From: Prevotella sp.
Lineage (GTDB): Bacteria; Bacteroidota; Bacteroidia; Bacteroidales; Bacteroidaceae
DNA: 64,000 bases
Direction: 5' to 3'
Assembly: GCA_017960525.1 (NCBI GenBank)
Contig: JAGCZA010000007.1
Location: 1 to 64,000, forward strand
In this document: one piece after another, positions 23,720-32,377 of the stretch
How the letters are laid out: every line of letters begins with the position of its first letter
How positions within the stretch are numbered: position 1 is the stretch's first letter
Translations under genes and position numbers: made by a program
The notes under the pieces: model-generated
The model's input: the letters and a program-made list of their open reading frames with translations, nothing else
What the model was told of the DNA's origin: nothing
The model's database searches: none

Positions 23720-25546
23720 ATGAAAACCTTTACAAAAATGAGTGTTGCTTTCTTTGCAGCATTCCTGCTAGCACCCGATTGTCATGCACAAGATGAAAGT
23801 GGGTCTGAGATCGAAGAACTTCAAGAAGCTGTTGCGGTTTTTGAGTTTAAAGAGTCTAGCCATCCTGTTTCTAACAATGATTATCATGATGGTGATATTC
23901 TGACTCCAGAGACAATCTATGACAGAGACATTGCTCTGACAATTTCGCCCAGAGTAGAAAGCCGAAATACGGAAAACCGATTTTGGTTATCAGGAAATAA
24001 TACCCAACTCCGCATGTATAGTGGAACGCTGACTTTCGAGGCGATAGAAGGTACAATTATTAAGAGCATTGCTTTTGAAGCAAAAGTAACAAAAGGAGAT
24101 TTTGGAACATGTGACACAGGTGTCTTGAATGCATATGATGGCTCATGGGTAGGAGAAGCAACAAAAGTGGTAATAAACCTACCAGACATTTGCAATATTC
24201 AAATCAATTGTATTCGTATTGGCGAAGCAACAGGTCTTGAAGAAGGTGAATATGAAATATTCAACACAATAGCTGGTTTCAAGTCAATGCCTTTAGGTAC
24301 CTGGGGAAAGCTCCAACTTGATGGGGCAAAGGTAACGTCCAACAGCGAGGAGTCTATAACCATTGAGGATGAGACAGGTGCCATTAGGTTAAAGAATTCG
24401 GCATTAGGTACAATAGACGGGAATATCATTAGTGGCTTGATTGGCGGAAAATACATCAAGGAGGATAAACTGCCCATCATGTTATTCGCACAGAGCACTG
24501 ACCTTACAGCCACAACAGGTACAGTTGAGCCTACATTGATGAGCATTGCCGATTTGATTAAAGAGCAAAGCCTGTTGCGGTATGTAAAGACCGGGGCTGT
24601 AAAAATAGAGAATAGCAGAGCAATAGATAATAGCAGCAGTATATCCGTATTAGGTGTTGAGCCTGACATTATTTCTGCGGAAAGCATAGAGGGTTTCGTT
24701 GAGATAGCAAAAGGGTATTATGTATTGAATGCTACTCAAGTAAAAGGTGCTGTTGAAGACGTTTATTTCTGGGTAGACCCTCTATATTATCATGTCACAT
24801 CAACTGAAGAGAAAACTGTAGAGGTACTCAAGTGCCGTCAGGATTTCTCAGGCGAACTCATCATCCCTGAGACTGTAGAGCATGACGGCATTACTTATAC
24901 TGTGACGAGCATCGCTGCCGAGGCCTTCCAGCATTGTGTCTATGTTACACGGTTGATAATTTCCGAGACTGTGGTTTATATCGGCGACGGTGCCTTTGAT
25001 GGATGTAGCGGATTGACTTATATCTATGTGCCTATTAGCGTTAGCTTTATGGGGACAGGATGCTTCAGCGGCTGTATCAGTCTTGGTGGAATCAGTTGGG
25101 GGAATTTGGGAATCAGCTTGGTTATAGAGATTGGCGTTGTGGAAATTAGTGCAGAAATGATTACTGTTTATAACGACCTCACTGCTGTCACTCTGCCCGC
25201 TACTCTGAAGAGCATCGGTGAGAAGTGCTTCTACGGTTGCTTCCGCCTGATGACCGTTACGTCGAAGATTGAGGACCTGTTCAGCATCAGCGACGACACT
25301 TTTGCTGATGTTACCTATCAGTTCGGCACACTCATTGTACCCGATGGCACGAAGTCACTTTATGAGAGCACTCCCGGCTGGAAGAACTTCCGTAATATCG
25401 TTGAACAATCGACCGTCGGCATAACACCCTCAAATATATGCGAGAAGAATGATGCAAGCATCTTCACACTCAGCGGCCAGAAAGTGAAAGATACTATACG
25501 AAAAGGTCTGTACATCATTAACTGCAAGAAAACCATCGTGAGATAA
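23720..25546 (+). CDS. BspA-like LRR protein with N-terminal beta domains, exported
   Basis: 608 residues. Signal peptide MKTFTKMSVAFFAAFLLAPD, cleavage near CHAQ. Residues ~30-170 look like a secreted beta-sandwich; ~175-300 look like an OB-fold-type domain (GTWGKLQLDGAKV...ITIEDETGAIRLKN); ~370-560 contain about six BspA-type LRR_5 repeats (IPETV..DG..YTVTSIAAEAF..C). The C-terminal tail IFTLSGQKVKDTIRKGLYII then NCKKTIVR is the sorting-type tail seen in other secreted proteins here. A TAAGTTTG box at 23684-23691 could be a promoter -7, otherwise the gene is read through from the RNA promoter. Surface ligand unknown. Confidence 0.82.
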   Translation: MKTFTKMSVAFFAAFLLAPDCHAQDESGSEIEELQEAVAVFEFKESSHPVSNNDYHDGDILTPETIYDRDIALTISPRVESRNTENRFWLSGNNTQLRMYSGTLTFEAIEGTIIKSIAFEAKVTKGDFGTCDTGVLNAYDGSWVGEATKVVINLPDICNIQINCIRIGEATGLEEGEYEIFNTIAGFKSMPLGTWGKLQLDGAKVTSNSEESITIEDETGAIRLKNSALGTIDGNIISGLIGGKYIKEDKLPIMLFAQSTDLTATTGTVEPTLMSIADLIKEQSLLRYVKTGAVKIENSRAIDNSSSISVLGVEPDIISAESIEGFVEIAKGYYVLNATQVKGAVEDVYFWVDPLYYHVTSTEEKTVEVLKCRQDFSGELIIPETVEHDGITYTVTSIAAEAFQHCVYVTRLIISETVVYIGDGAFDGCSGLTYIYVPISVSFMGTGCFSGCISLGGISWGNLGISLVIEIGVVEISAEMITVYNDLTAVTLPATLKSIGEKCFYGCFRLMTVTSKIEDLFSISDDTFADVTYQFGTLIVPDGTKSLYESTPGWKNFRNIVEQSTVGITPSNICEKNDASIFTLSGQKVKDTIRKGLYIINCKKTIVR

Positions 25547-25570
25547 TTACCTCTGTCGCTCCATTAAACG

Positions 25571-25610
25571 ATACCGCCGGTCGCGCTTTTTGAAGCGTAG
25601 CTGGCGGTAT
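25571..25610. terminator. Hairpin after the LRR gene
   Basis: ATACCGCC (25571-25578) pairs with GGCGGTAT (25603-25610), with an inner CGCTT-TTTG-AAGCG helix. It lies 25 bp after the stop codon; probable terminator. Confidence 0.5.
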
Positions 25611-25734
25611 TCCTTGAATGGGTTCTTACTCAATATCGTTCTATCTTGCAGTTTACAACATCAACAGCATCATGCCCGCCAATGCCAGGTTTGCAGGAGA
25701 TCCGGATGCTTGGGAATGACAGACTAAGCTCCCG

Positions 25735-25779
25735 AAAATTGGCCAAATCTACCTGAAAAGGAGAGATTTGGCCAATTTT
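25735..25779. repeat. 16-bp perfect inverted repeat in the intergenic region
   Basis: AAAATTGGCCAAATCT (25735-25750) and AGATTTGGCCAATTTT (25764-25779) with a 13-nt loop. It is A/T-rich at its base, and each arm contains the palindrome TTGGCCAA. It could be a bidirectional terminator or a protein-binding site. The remainder of the 375-bp gap 25547-25921 shows only the HAD promoter. Confidence 0.7.
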
Positions 25780-25863
25780 GCTTCCTGTCTTCTTTGCGAG
25801 TTTTGTAGAAAAGTGCTGTTGGAACACCTTTTCGCACCTCTCTGACATCTTAACCCCAAATTG

Positions 25864-25895
25864 TTTGGCGGTACGCCATTTTTTGCTTACCTTTG
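25864..25895 (+). promoter_or_regulatory. Promoter of the HAD phosphatase gene
   Basis: TTTG 25864-25867, 20-nt spacer, TACCTTTG 25888-25895; ATG follows 26 nt later. Confidence 0.75.
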
Positions 25896-25921
25896 CACGC
25901 TCAGACGACAAACGGTAAGGA

Positions 25922-26647
25922 ATGAATACAGACAAAATAAAGGTGATAGCCTTCGATGCAGACGACACGTTGTGGGACTGTCAGGGGCATTTCGAGGTGG
26001 TGATGCAGCGGCTCTACGACGAGTTGGTGCCCTGGGTCGACCGCGAGACGGCGGCCCTCGAACTCTTTGCCACTGAGCGGAAGAATATGCGTCTGCTGGG
26101 CTATGGCGTGAAAGCGTTCACTCTCTCAATGATGGAGACCGCCCTGCGTGTGAGCCGAGGCGAAATGGCCGCCACCACCCTGGAGAGCATTCTCAGGCAA
26201 TGCTACACGCTTCTGGAGTTCCCTTGCACGCCCCTGCCAGAGGTGGAGGCGACGCTGAAGGCACTCCGCAAGCATCGGCCTGACCTCCGCCTCGTGGTGT
26301 TCACCAAGGGCGAACTGCTCGACCAGCAGCACAAACTGGAGCGCAGCGGTCTGGCCCCTTTCTTCAGCCACGTGGAGATAACGAGCGACAAGGGCGAGCC
26401 TGAGTTCCGCGACCTCTGCGCCCATCTCGACGTGGCCCCATCGGAACTGCTGATGGTGGGCAACTCGTTGAAGAGCGACATCGCCCCCGCGCTCGCCATC
26501 GGCTGCCATACCGTCTACATCCCCTTCCACGTCACCTGGCAACTGGAGCACACCGACCACTTCGAGCATCCCCGAATGGTGCAAATAGAGCGTTTCGGCC
26601 AGTTGCTGACACTCTTTTCCATCCCGCCAAATGTCAGAATCCCTTAA
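25922..26647 (+). CDS. HAD-superfamily phosphatase
   Basis: 241 residues, cytoplasmic. Motif I is FDADDTLWD (nucleophile Asp15 or nearby within residues 10-18), motif II VVFTKGE (Thr) and motif III/IV SDKGEPEF...MVGNSLKSDIAPALAIG. The cap is the helical type inserted after motif I. Such proteins hydrolyse small phosphorylated metabolites; the substrate cannot be predicted. It is monocistronic, with its own promoter and a second promoter directly behind it for ileS. Confidence 0.85.
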   Translation: MNTDKIKVIAFDADDTLWDCQGHFEVVMQRLYDELVPWVDRETAALELFATERKNMRLLGYGVKAFTLSMMETALRVSRGEMAATTLESILRQCYTLLEFPCTPLPEVEATLKALRKHRPDLRLVVFTKGELLDQQHKLERSGLAPFFSHVEITSDKGEPEFRDLCAHLDVAPSELLMVGNSLKSDIAPALAIGCHTVYIPFHVTWQLEHTDHFEHPRMVQIERFGQLLTLFSIPPNVRIP

Positions 26648-26661
26648 ATAACCTTACAGAT

Positions 26662-26693
26662 TTTGGCGGTTTGAAAAGAAATGCTTACCTTTG
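26662..26693 (+). promoter_or_regulatory. Promoter of the ileS operon
   Basis: TTTG 26662-26665, 20-nt spacer, TACCTTTG 26686-26693; the ATG at 26734 gives a ~35-nt leader. Confidence 0.78.
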
Positions 26694-26733
26694 CACGCCA
26701 AAAACAAAACAAGATATATATTTATAATATTGT

Positions 26734-29700
26734 ATGGGTAAGAGATTTGCCGAACATAAGGGATTGAACCTGACACAGGTGAACAATGAAATCCTGGAGA
26801 AGTGGATGAAGGAGGACATCTTCCACCGCTCTATCGACGAGCGCGAGGGCTGTCCGCAGTTTGTGTTCTACGAGGGACCTCCCTCGGCCAACGGCCATCC
26901 AGGCATCCACCACGTTCTGGGACGCGCCCTGAAAGACACGTTCAACCGCTATAAGACTATGCAGGGCTTCCAGGTGAAGCGCAAGGCCGGCTGGGATACT
27001 CACGGCCTGCCCGTGGAACTGGGTGTGGAGAAGGAACTGGGCATCACCAAGGCCGACATCGATAACAGGGAGAGTGCAAAATATATCTCCACCGAGGACT
27101 ACAACACCCGTTGCCGCGAAAATGTGATGAAGTTTACTGCCGAGTGGCGTGAACTGACCGAGCGGATGGGTTATTTCGTAGATCTCGACCATCCCTATAT
27201 CACTTACGACAACAAGTATATCGAAACCCTCTGGTGGCTGCTGAAGCAGTTCTACCAGAAGGGTCTGCTCTATAAGGGCTACACCATCCAGCCCTACAGC
27301 CCCGCCGCCGGCACCGGTCTTTCCAGCCACGAATTGAACCTGCCTGGCTGCTATCGTGACGTGAAGGACACGACGTGCACAGCATTGTTTAGGGTTAAGA
27401 GTTCAGGGTCGAGTGACGGTAGTATAGTCTCTCAACTCTCAACTCCCAACTCTCCACTATACTTTATGGCTTGGACCACCACGCCGTGGACGTTGGCCGC
27501 CAATACGGCGCTGTGCGTAGGCCCGAAGATTGACTACGTGGCATTGGAGACCTATAATCCCTATACCGCCGAGCCTATCACCGTCATTCTGGCCGAGGCC
27601 CGCGTGCCCGCCTACTTCGACACCGCTGCCGAGATTACCGACGGAGGCGAGTTGCCTGAGTTCAAGAAGGGCGAGAAGTTCCTGCCTTACCGCGTGGTGG
27701 GTCGCTACAAGGGCACCGACCTCGTGGGTATGGAGTACGAGCAGTTGCTGCCGATGATTAAGCCGATGGGCGATGCCTTCCGTGTCATCCCCGGCGACTA
27801 TGTAACCACCGACGACGGTGCCGGTATCGTGCATATCGCGCCGAACTTCGGTGCCGACGACGCTTTTGTGGCCAAGAAGGCCGGCATCTGCCCCATCGTA
27901 CTCATCGACAAGAAGGGTGCAGAGCGTCCTGTCGTCGATTTGCAGGGCAAATACTTCCTGGTGGAAGACCTCGACCCCGACTTCGTGAAGAACTACGTGA
28001 ACGTGGAGAAATGGGGCCGCTACAGCGGACGCTACGTAAAGAACGCCTACGACGAAACCCTCACCGACAAGGATGAGACGCTCGACATCGCCATCTGTAT
28101 GGACCTGAAGGCCGAAGGCAAGGCATTCAAGATTGAGAAACATACTCACAACTACCCGCATTGTTGGCGTACTGACAAGCCCGTGCTCTATTACCCGCTC
28201 GACTCGTGGTTCATCAAGAGTTCGGCTTGCAAGGAGCGTATGAGCGAGTTGAACAAGACCATCGGCTGGCATCCGGAGTCTACCGGTTCGGGCCGCTTCG
28301 CTGGTTGGTTGGAGAACCTGAACGACTGGAACCTGTCGCGCTCGCGCTTCTGGGGCACACCGCTGCCCATCTGGCGCAGCGAGGACGGCGAGGAAAAGTG
28401 CATCGGTTCGTTGGAGGAACTTTACAACGAGATAGAGAAAGCCGTGGCCGCCGGCGTGATGGACAAGAACCCGCTGAAGGAGAAGGGCTTCGTACCTGGC
28501 GATATGTCGCAGGAGAACTACGACCGCATCGACCTGCACCGCCCCTACGTGGACTATATCCTGTTGGTGAGCGAGAGCGGCAAGCCGATGAAGCGCGAGA
28601 CCGACCTCATCGACGTGTGGTTCGACTCCGGCTCTATGCCATACGCCCAGATTCACTATCCGTTTGAGAACCGTGAACTGATAGACGAAGGCAAGGCCTT
28701 CCCCGCCGACTTCATCAACGAGGGCGTCGACCAGACCCGTGGCTGGTTCTTCACGCTCCACGCCATCGCCACGATGATTTTCGACTCCGTATCGTTCAAG
28801 AACGTCATCTCTACCGGTCTCGTTCTCGACGCCAAGGGCAACAAGATGTCGAAGCACGTGGGCAATGTGGTGAACCCCTTCGATATGATTGAGAAGTACG
28901 GTTCCGATGCCGTCCGCTTCTATATGATGACCAACTCTGAGCCGTGGGACAACCTGAAGTTCGACCAGGAGGGCGTGGCCGAGGTGAGCCGCAAGTTCTT
29001 CGGAACGCTCTACAACACCTACTCCCTCTTCGCTATGTACGCTAATGTGGACGGATGGGAGCCTCAACAGGCAACACTCGCTTTAACCGAGTTCGACCGC
29101 TGGATTCTCTCCTGCCTCAACTCGTTGGTGAAGGGCGTGGAGCAGGAACTGGACAACTATAACCCCACCCGCGCAGGCCGTCTCATTGACAACTTCGTGG
29201 ACACGGAACTCAGCAACTGGTATGTGCGCCTGAACAAGAAACGCTTCTGGGGCAAGGAGATGGACGCCGACAAGCAGGCTGCCTATCAGACTCTCTACAC
29301 CTGCCTGATGACCGTCGCCAAACTGTTGGCACCCTTCGCACCATTCTTTGCCGACCAACTCTACCGCGACCTGGGCGGACAACTCGATTCCGTCCATCTG
29401 GAGCGATTCCCCGACTTCGATGCTTCTGCCATCGACGCCAACCTGGAGCAACGTATGGATATTGCCCAGCGCATCACCACCATCGTGCTGGCCCTGCGCC
29501 GCAAGGAGAACATCAAGGTGAAGCAGCCCCTGCAGACGCTGATGATACCCCCTGTGGACGCCGCCCAGCGCGAGGCCATTGAGAGCGTCAAGTCCATCAT
29601 CCTGCAGGAGGTGAACGTCAAGGAAATCAAATATGTTGAGGGTAGCGGTATCCTGGTGAAGAAGGTGAAGTGCAACTTCCGCACGATGGGCAAGAAGTTC

Positions 29701-30171
29701 GGCAAACTTATGAAGGGCGTGGCCGCCGCCGTCGATGCCCTCTCGCAGGAGCAGATTGCCCAGTTGGAGCAGCAAGGCACCATCGACGTCACCGTCGAGG
29801 GGCAGACGCTCACCGTCGAGGCCGTCGATGTGGAGATTATCAGCGAGGATATTCCTGGCTGGCTCGTGGGCAACGACGGCAACCTGACCGTGGCTCTCGA
29901 CATCACCCAGACCGACGAACTGCGCAACGAAGGCATGGCCCGCGAACTGGTGAATCGCATACAGAACCTGCGCAAGAAGGGCGGGCTGGAGATTACCGAC
30001 CGCATCACCGTCAGCATCGAGCCTAACGATGCTGCCACCAAGGCCGTCGAAGCCTTTGGCGACTATATCGCCCGCCAGGTGCTGGCCGACGCCATCCGCC
30101 TGGAGCAGAACGACGGACAGAACGTCGAATTCGATGACTTTAGTCTAAATATCAAGATAACTAAAAACTAA
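26734..30171 (+). CDS. ileS: Isoleucine-tRNA ligase
   Basis: 1145 residues, class Ia synthetase that charges tRNA-Ile and edits Val. HIGH-type motif HPGIHH at 55-60, KMSKH near residue 705, editing (CP1) domain between them, and a tRNA-binding C-terminal region. Length fits the eukaryote-like IleS type common in Bacteroidota. A heptad array (27429-27456) adds a low-complexity loop SSGSSDGSIVSQLSTPNSPL at residues ~222-242, at the beginning of the editing domain. Followed after 6 bp by dksA-like, lspA and DUF4296 genes in one operon. Confidence 0.95.
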   Translation: MGKRFAEHKGLNLTQVNNEILEKWMKEDIFHRSIDEREGCPQFVFYEGPPSANGHPGIHHVLGRALKDTFNRYKTMQGFQVKRKAGWDTHGLPVELGVEKELGITKADIDNRESAKYISTEDYNTRCRENVMKFTAEWRELTERMGYFVDLDHPYITYDNKYIETLWWLLKQFYQKGLLYKGYTIQPYSPAAGTGLSSHELNLPGCYRDVKDTTCTALFRVKSSGSSDGSIVSQLSTPNSPLYFMAWTTTPWTLAANTALCVGPKIDYVALETYNPYTAEPITVILAEARVPAYFDTAAEITDGGELPEFKKGEKFLPYRVVGRYKGTDLVGMEYEQLLPMIKPMGDAFRVIPGDYVTTDDGAGIVHIAPNFGADDAFVAKKAGICPIVLIDKKGAERPVVDLQGKYFLVEDLDPDFVKNYVNVEKWGRYSGRYVKNAYDETLTDKDETLDIAICMDLKAEGKAFKIEKHTHNYPHCWRTDKPVLYYPLDSWFIKSSACKERMSELNKTIGWHPESTGSGRFAGWLENLNDWNLSRSRFWGTPLPIWRSEDGEEKCIGSLEELYNEIEKAVAAGVMDKNPLKEKGFVPGDMSQENYDRIDLHRPYVDYILLVSESGKPMKRETDLIDVWFDSGSMPYAQIHYPFENRELIDEGKAFPADFINEGVDQTRGWFFTLHAIATMIFDSVSFKNVISTGLVLDAKGNKMSKHVGNVVNPFDMIEKYGSDAVRFYMMTNSEPWDNLKFDQEGVAEVSRKFFGTLYNTYSLFAMYANVDGWEPQQATLALTEFDRWILSCLNSLVKGVEQELDNYNPTRAGRLIDNFVDTELSNWYVRLNKKRFWGKEMDADKQAAYQTLYTCLMTVAKLLAPFAPFFADQLYRDLGGQLDSVHLERFPDFDASAIDANLEQRMDIAQRITTIVLALRRKENIKVKQPLQTLMIPPVDAAQREAIESVKSIILQEVNVKEIKYVEGSGILVKKVKCNFRTMGKKFGKLMKGVAAAVDALSQEQIAQLEQQGTIDVTVEGQTLTVEAVDVEIISEDIPGWLVGNDGNLTVALDITQTDELRNEGMARELVNRIQNLRKKGGLEITDRITVSIEPNDAATKAVEAFGDYIARQVLADAIRLEQNDGQNVEFDDFSLNIKITKN
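27429..27456 (+). repeat. 4 x 7-bp array in ileS
   Basis: Units CTCTCAA, CTCTCAA, CTCCCAA, CTCTCCA, bracketed by GTATAGT (27422-27428) and ACTATAC (27456-27462). It is translated within a loop of the editing domain. Confidence 0.88.
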
Positions 30172-30177
30172 AATACT

Positions 30178-30564
30178 ATGACTGAGAAGACACGCTACAC
30201 CGACGAGGAACTCGAGGAGTTCCGTCAAATCATCAACGAGAAGCTCGCCCTGGCAAAGCGCGACTACGACCAAATGATGGCCACACTGACCAACAAAGAC
30301 TCTAACGACGTGGACGACACCTCGCCCACCTACAAGGCACTTGAGGAGGGCAGCGAGGCCCAGTCGAAGGAAGACCTGATGGCCTTTGCCGCCCGTCAGC
30401 AGAAGTTCATCCAGGGCTTGAAAGCCGCTCTGGTGCGTATCAACAACAAGACCTACGGCATTGACCGCATATCTGGCAAACTCATTCCCGCCGAAAGGCT
30501 GCGTGCTGTACCTCACGCCACATTGAGCGTGGAGTCGAAGGAATTGGAGAAGAAAAGACGTTGA
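30178..30564 (+). CDS. DksA/TraR-family protein lacking the zinc-finger cysteines
   Basis: 128 residues. The coiled-coil N-terminal half and the end YGIDRISGKLIPAERLRAVP then HATLSVESKELEKKRR are those of the DksA/TraR family, but the usual Cys residues of the C4 zinc finger are absent (Asp in YGID where Cys is common). DksA-like proteins bind RNA polymerase through the secondary channel and tune transcription with ppGpp. Loss of the cysteines occurs in Bacteroidota homologues. It lies 6 bp after ileS and directly before lspA, a conserved Bacteroidota order. Confidence 0.85.
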   Translation: MTEKTRYTDEELEEFRQIINEKLALAKRDYDQMMATLTNKDSNDVDDTSPTYKALEEGSEAQSKEDLMAFAARQQKFIQGLKAALVRINNKTYGIDRISGKLIPAERLRAVPHATLSVESKELEKKRR

Positions 30565-30585
30565 AGATTGAAAATTGAGAAGATA

Positions 30586-31215
30586 ATGACCCGTGGAAGG
30601 ATGGCAATGCTCATTGTCGTTGCCGTCCTCGTCATTGACCAACTTATCAAACTTTGGGTCAAGACATCGATGTCGCTTTCGGAGAGCATCCGAATCACCG
30701 ACTGGTTCTACATCAACTTCATTGAGAACAGCGGTATGGCCTACGGTATGCAGATAGGCTCCAAACTGGCGCTGTCGCTCTTCCGTGTGGTAGCCATCTG
30801 CGTGCTCACCGTCTACATCTGGCGACTGTCGCACAAGGCGCAGGCCAAATGGGGCTATATTGTCTGCCTGTCGATGGTGCTTGCCGGTGCTGCCGGCAAT
30901 CTCATCGATTGTATGTTCTACGGCCTTTGCTTCGATGCCTCCACGTTCTCCCACGTCAGCGAGTACGTGGGGTGGGGCAATGGCTATGCCCCCTTCCTGA
31001 TGGGTAAGGTGGTCGATATGTTCTACTTCCCGCTCATCGAGACCACCTATCCCGACTGGTTCCCCTTCTGGGGCGGCGAGCGGTTCATCTTCTTCAGCCC
31101 TGTCTTCAACTTTGCCGATGCCAACATCTCCGTCGGCGTGGTGGCCCTTCTGTTGTTCTACAGGAAGGAAATCAGTGAGCTCTCAGTTAAGAAAGAAGTG
31201 ACAAGTGATAAGTGA
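30586..31215 (+). CDS. lspA: Prolipoprotein signal peptidase (signal peptidase II)
   Basis: About 209 residues; inner-membrane aspartic protease that cleaves lipoprotein signal peptides. Four membrane segments. The catalytic Asp pair is in AGAAGNLIDC and FNFADANIS. The insert between them (CFDASTF...PFWGGERFIFFSPV) is longer than in E. coli, as usual for Bacteroidota. ATG 30586 is chosen; TTG 30568 and ATG 30601 are in frame, and GTTGAAG/ATTGAAA heptads (30560-30580) lie before the start. The last residues (VKKEVTSDK) are encoded by one arm of a 33-bp inverted repeat. Confidence 0.92.
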   Translation: MTRGRMAMLIVVAVLVIDQLIKLWVKTSMSLSESIRITDWFYINFIENSGMAYGMQIGSKLALSLFRVVAICVLTVYIWRLSHKAQAKWGYIVCLSMVLAGAAGNLIDCMFYGLCFDASTFSHVSEYVGWGNGYAPFLMGKVVDMFYFPLIETTYPDWFPFWGGERFIFFSPVFNFADANISVGVVALLLFYRKEISELSVKKEVTSDK

Positions 31216-31327
31216 AAAATATGGTTAGTTCTATGACAACCAAGTGGCGTAATAGTATGGGAAGCATAGTTACGGCCGCCAGAAATCTAACCATACTTTT
31301 CACTTATCACTTGTCACTTATCACTTT
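31196..31327. repeat. 33-bp long inverted repeat made of heptads, lspA end to DUF4296 start
   Basis: Arm 31196-31228 (AAGTGAC, AAGTGAT, AAGTGAA, then AAATATGGTTAG) is the reverse complement of 31287-31319 with one mismatch and a 58-bp spacer. The right arm continues as TCACTTA-type heptads to 31327 (four units, 31300-31327). The left arm encodes the LspA tail, the right arm the DUF4296 lipoprotein signal; the DUF4296 start codons lie between or in the arms. Confidence 0.93.
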
Positions 31328-32225
31328 TTCCTGCGCTCCCGGCACGCCCGAACAGTATATTCAGCCCGACGATATGGAAGACCTGCTCGTAGACTTCCAC
31401 AAGGCACGGGCAATGGCTCACAACTCTTCTGCACGTTCAGATTCCGTCGATTACTACGAGGCTCTCTACACCAAGGCTGTGCTCGAGAAACACGGCGTCA
31501 GCCAGGAGCATTTCGACTCTTCATTCGTCTACTACTATTCGCGTGCAGACCGCTTCAGCAGCATCTACAAGGAGGTTGCAGACAGACTCGACGAGCAGGC
31601 GCTTATCCTCGGAGCTTCAGAAGGGGAAATAGGCAAGTATGCCGCCCTCAATGCCAATGGTGACACTGCCAACATCTGGAAAGAACGCCCGGCGACTATG
31701 ATGATGCCTGTGCCTCCCTACAACCGCTGGGACTTTAGGCTGGAGGCCGACACCACCTTCCGCCGGGGAGACGCCTTCCTGCTACAGTTTGTGAGCGACT
31801 ATGTCTATCAGGACGGTGCCCGCAACGGTGTGGTCTACTTAGCCGTGGACTACGAGAGCGACACCACCGTCACCCGCAACCTCCATTTCACCACATCAGG
31901 CATCAGCCAGCTACGCTTCGACACAAGCGTCGACAGCGACATACGCAGCGTGCGGGGATTTTTCTATTTAGACGGCGGCAGCGAACAAACCACAACCACC
32001 CGTCTGCTTTTCCTGAACAATGTGCAACTAATCAGATTCCACAAGCAACATGAGGACAACAAGGAGGATAGCAACGAACCGGCTCCTTCTGCCCAACGGC
32101 CAGACACTCTCGCCGGCAGTAGTGGAGATACACTCCGGAGTGCCGACACAATGGTACTTATTGACTCAGGAGCTCCCGCACACCGAATGGCTTCCAGGCT
32201 GCGTCTGCCTGAAAAACGACAGTAA
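31221..32225 (+). CDS. DUF4296-type lipoprotein
   Basis: About 334 residues. The lipobox cysteine is in LSLITFSC; the hydrophobic core LFTYHLSLITF is encoded by four TCACTTA-type heptads. Starts possible at GTG 31212, ATG 31221, 31233 or 31257; the last gives a normal 25-residue signal. Residues after the Cys (PEQYIQPDDMEDLLVDFHKARA...VLEKHGVSQEHFDSSFVYYYSR) are typical of DUF4296. The last ~60 residues are low complexity and overlap another ORF (32050-32286) in a different frame. It follows lspA as in many Bacteroidota. Function unknown; outer-membrane or periplasmic anchoring by lipid is inferred. Confidence 0.82.
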   Translation: MVSSMTTKWRNSMGSIVTAARNLTILFTYHLSLITFSCAPGTPEQYIQPDDMEDLLVDFHKARAMAHNSSARSDSVDYYEALYTKAVLEKHGVSQEHFDSSFVYYYSRADRFSSIYKEVADRLDEQALILGASEGEIGKYAALNANGDTANIWKERPATMMMPVPPYNRWDFRLEADTTFRRGDAFLLQFVSDYVYQDGARNGVVYLAVDYESDTTVTRNLHFTTSGISQLRFDTSVDSDIRSVRGFFYLDGGSEQTTTTRLLFLNNVQLIRFHKQHEDNKEDSNEPAPSAQRPDTLAGSSGDTLRSADTMVLIDSGAPAHRMASRLRLPEKRQ

Positions 32226-32286
32226 CGGTATACTGCGGGCATACTACCACTCCACAACGCAGCAAAACATTGCTGTTATAGACTGA
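32050..32286 (+). CDS. Small conserved-looking ORF overlapping the DUF4296 gene out of frame
   Basis: 78 residues, ATG start. The sequence has normal globular composition (RLLLPNGQTLSPAVVEIHSG then VPTQWYLLTQELPHTEWLPG) and resembles small uncharacterised proteins encoded after DUF4296 genes in Prevotella, as far as I recall. It overlaps the last 176 bp of the DUF4296 ORF, whose residues there are disordered and low complexity, so this frame may be the one under selection. No function known. Confidence 0.5.
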   Translation: MRTTRRIATNRLLLPNGQTLSPAVVEIHSGVPTQWYLLTQELPHTEWLPGCVCLKNDSNGILRAYYHSTTQQNIAVID

Positions 32287-32316
32287 CAAACGAAAGGTTA
32301 ATCTTCTGTAATCTTT

Positions 32317-32347
32317 TTTGCCATTTCATTACAAATGTGTACCTTTG
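32317..32347 (+). promoter_or_regulatory. Promoter of the HTH-cupin / acyl-CoA synthetase pair
   Basis: TTTG 32317-32320, 19-nt spacer, TACCTTTG 32340-32347. Because transcription starts after 32350, the in-frame ATG at 32318 cannot be the start; ATG 32378 is used. Confidence 0.78.
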
Positions 32348-32377
32348 CAACCCCAAAACAACACAAAACGTTTTTTT

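Noticed and set aside
27457-29067. 536-residue open frame antisense to ileS
   Set aside because: It lies wholly inside ileS, has His/Val-rich shadow composition and no recognisable domain; long antisense frames are expected in GC-rich codon-biased genes.
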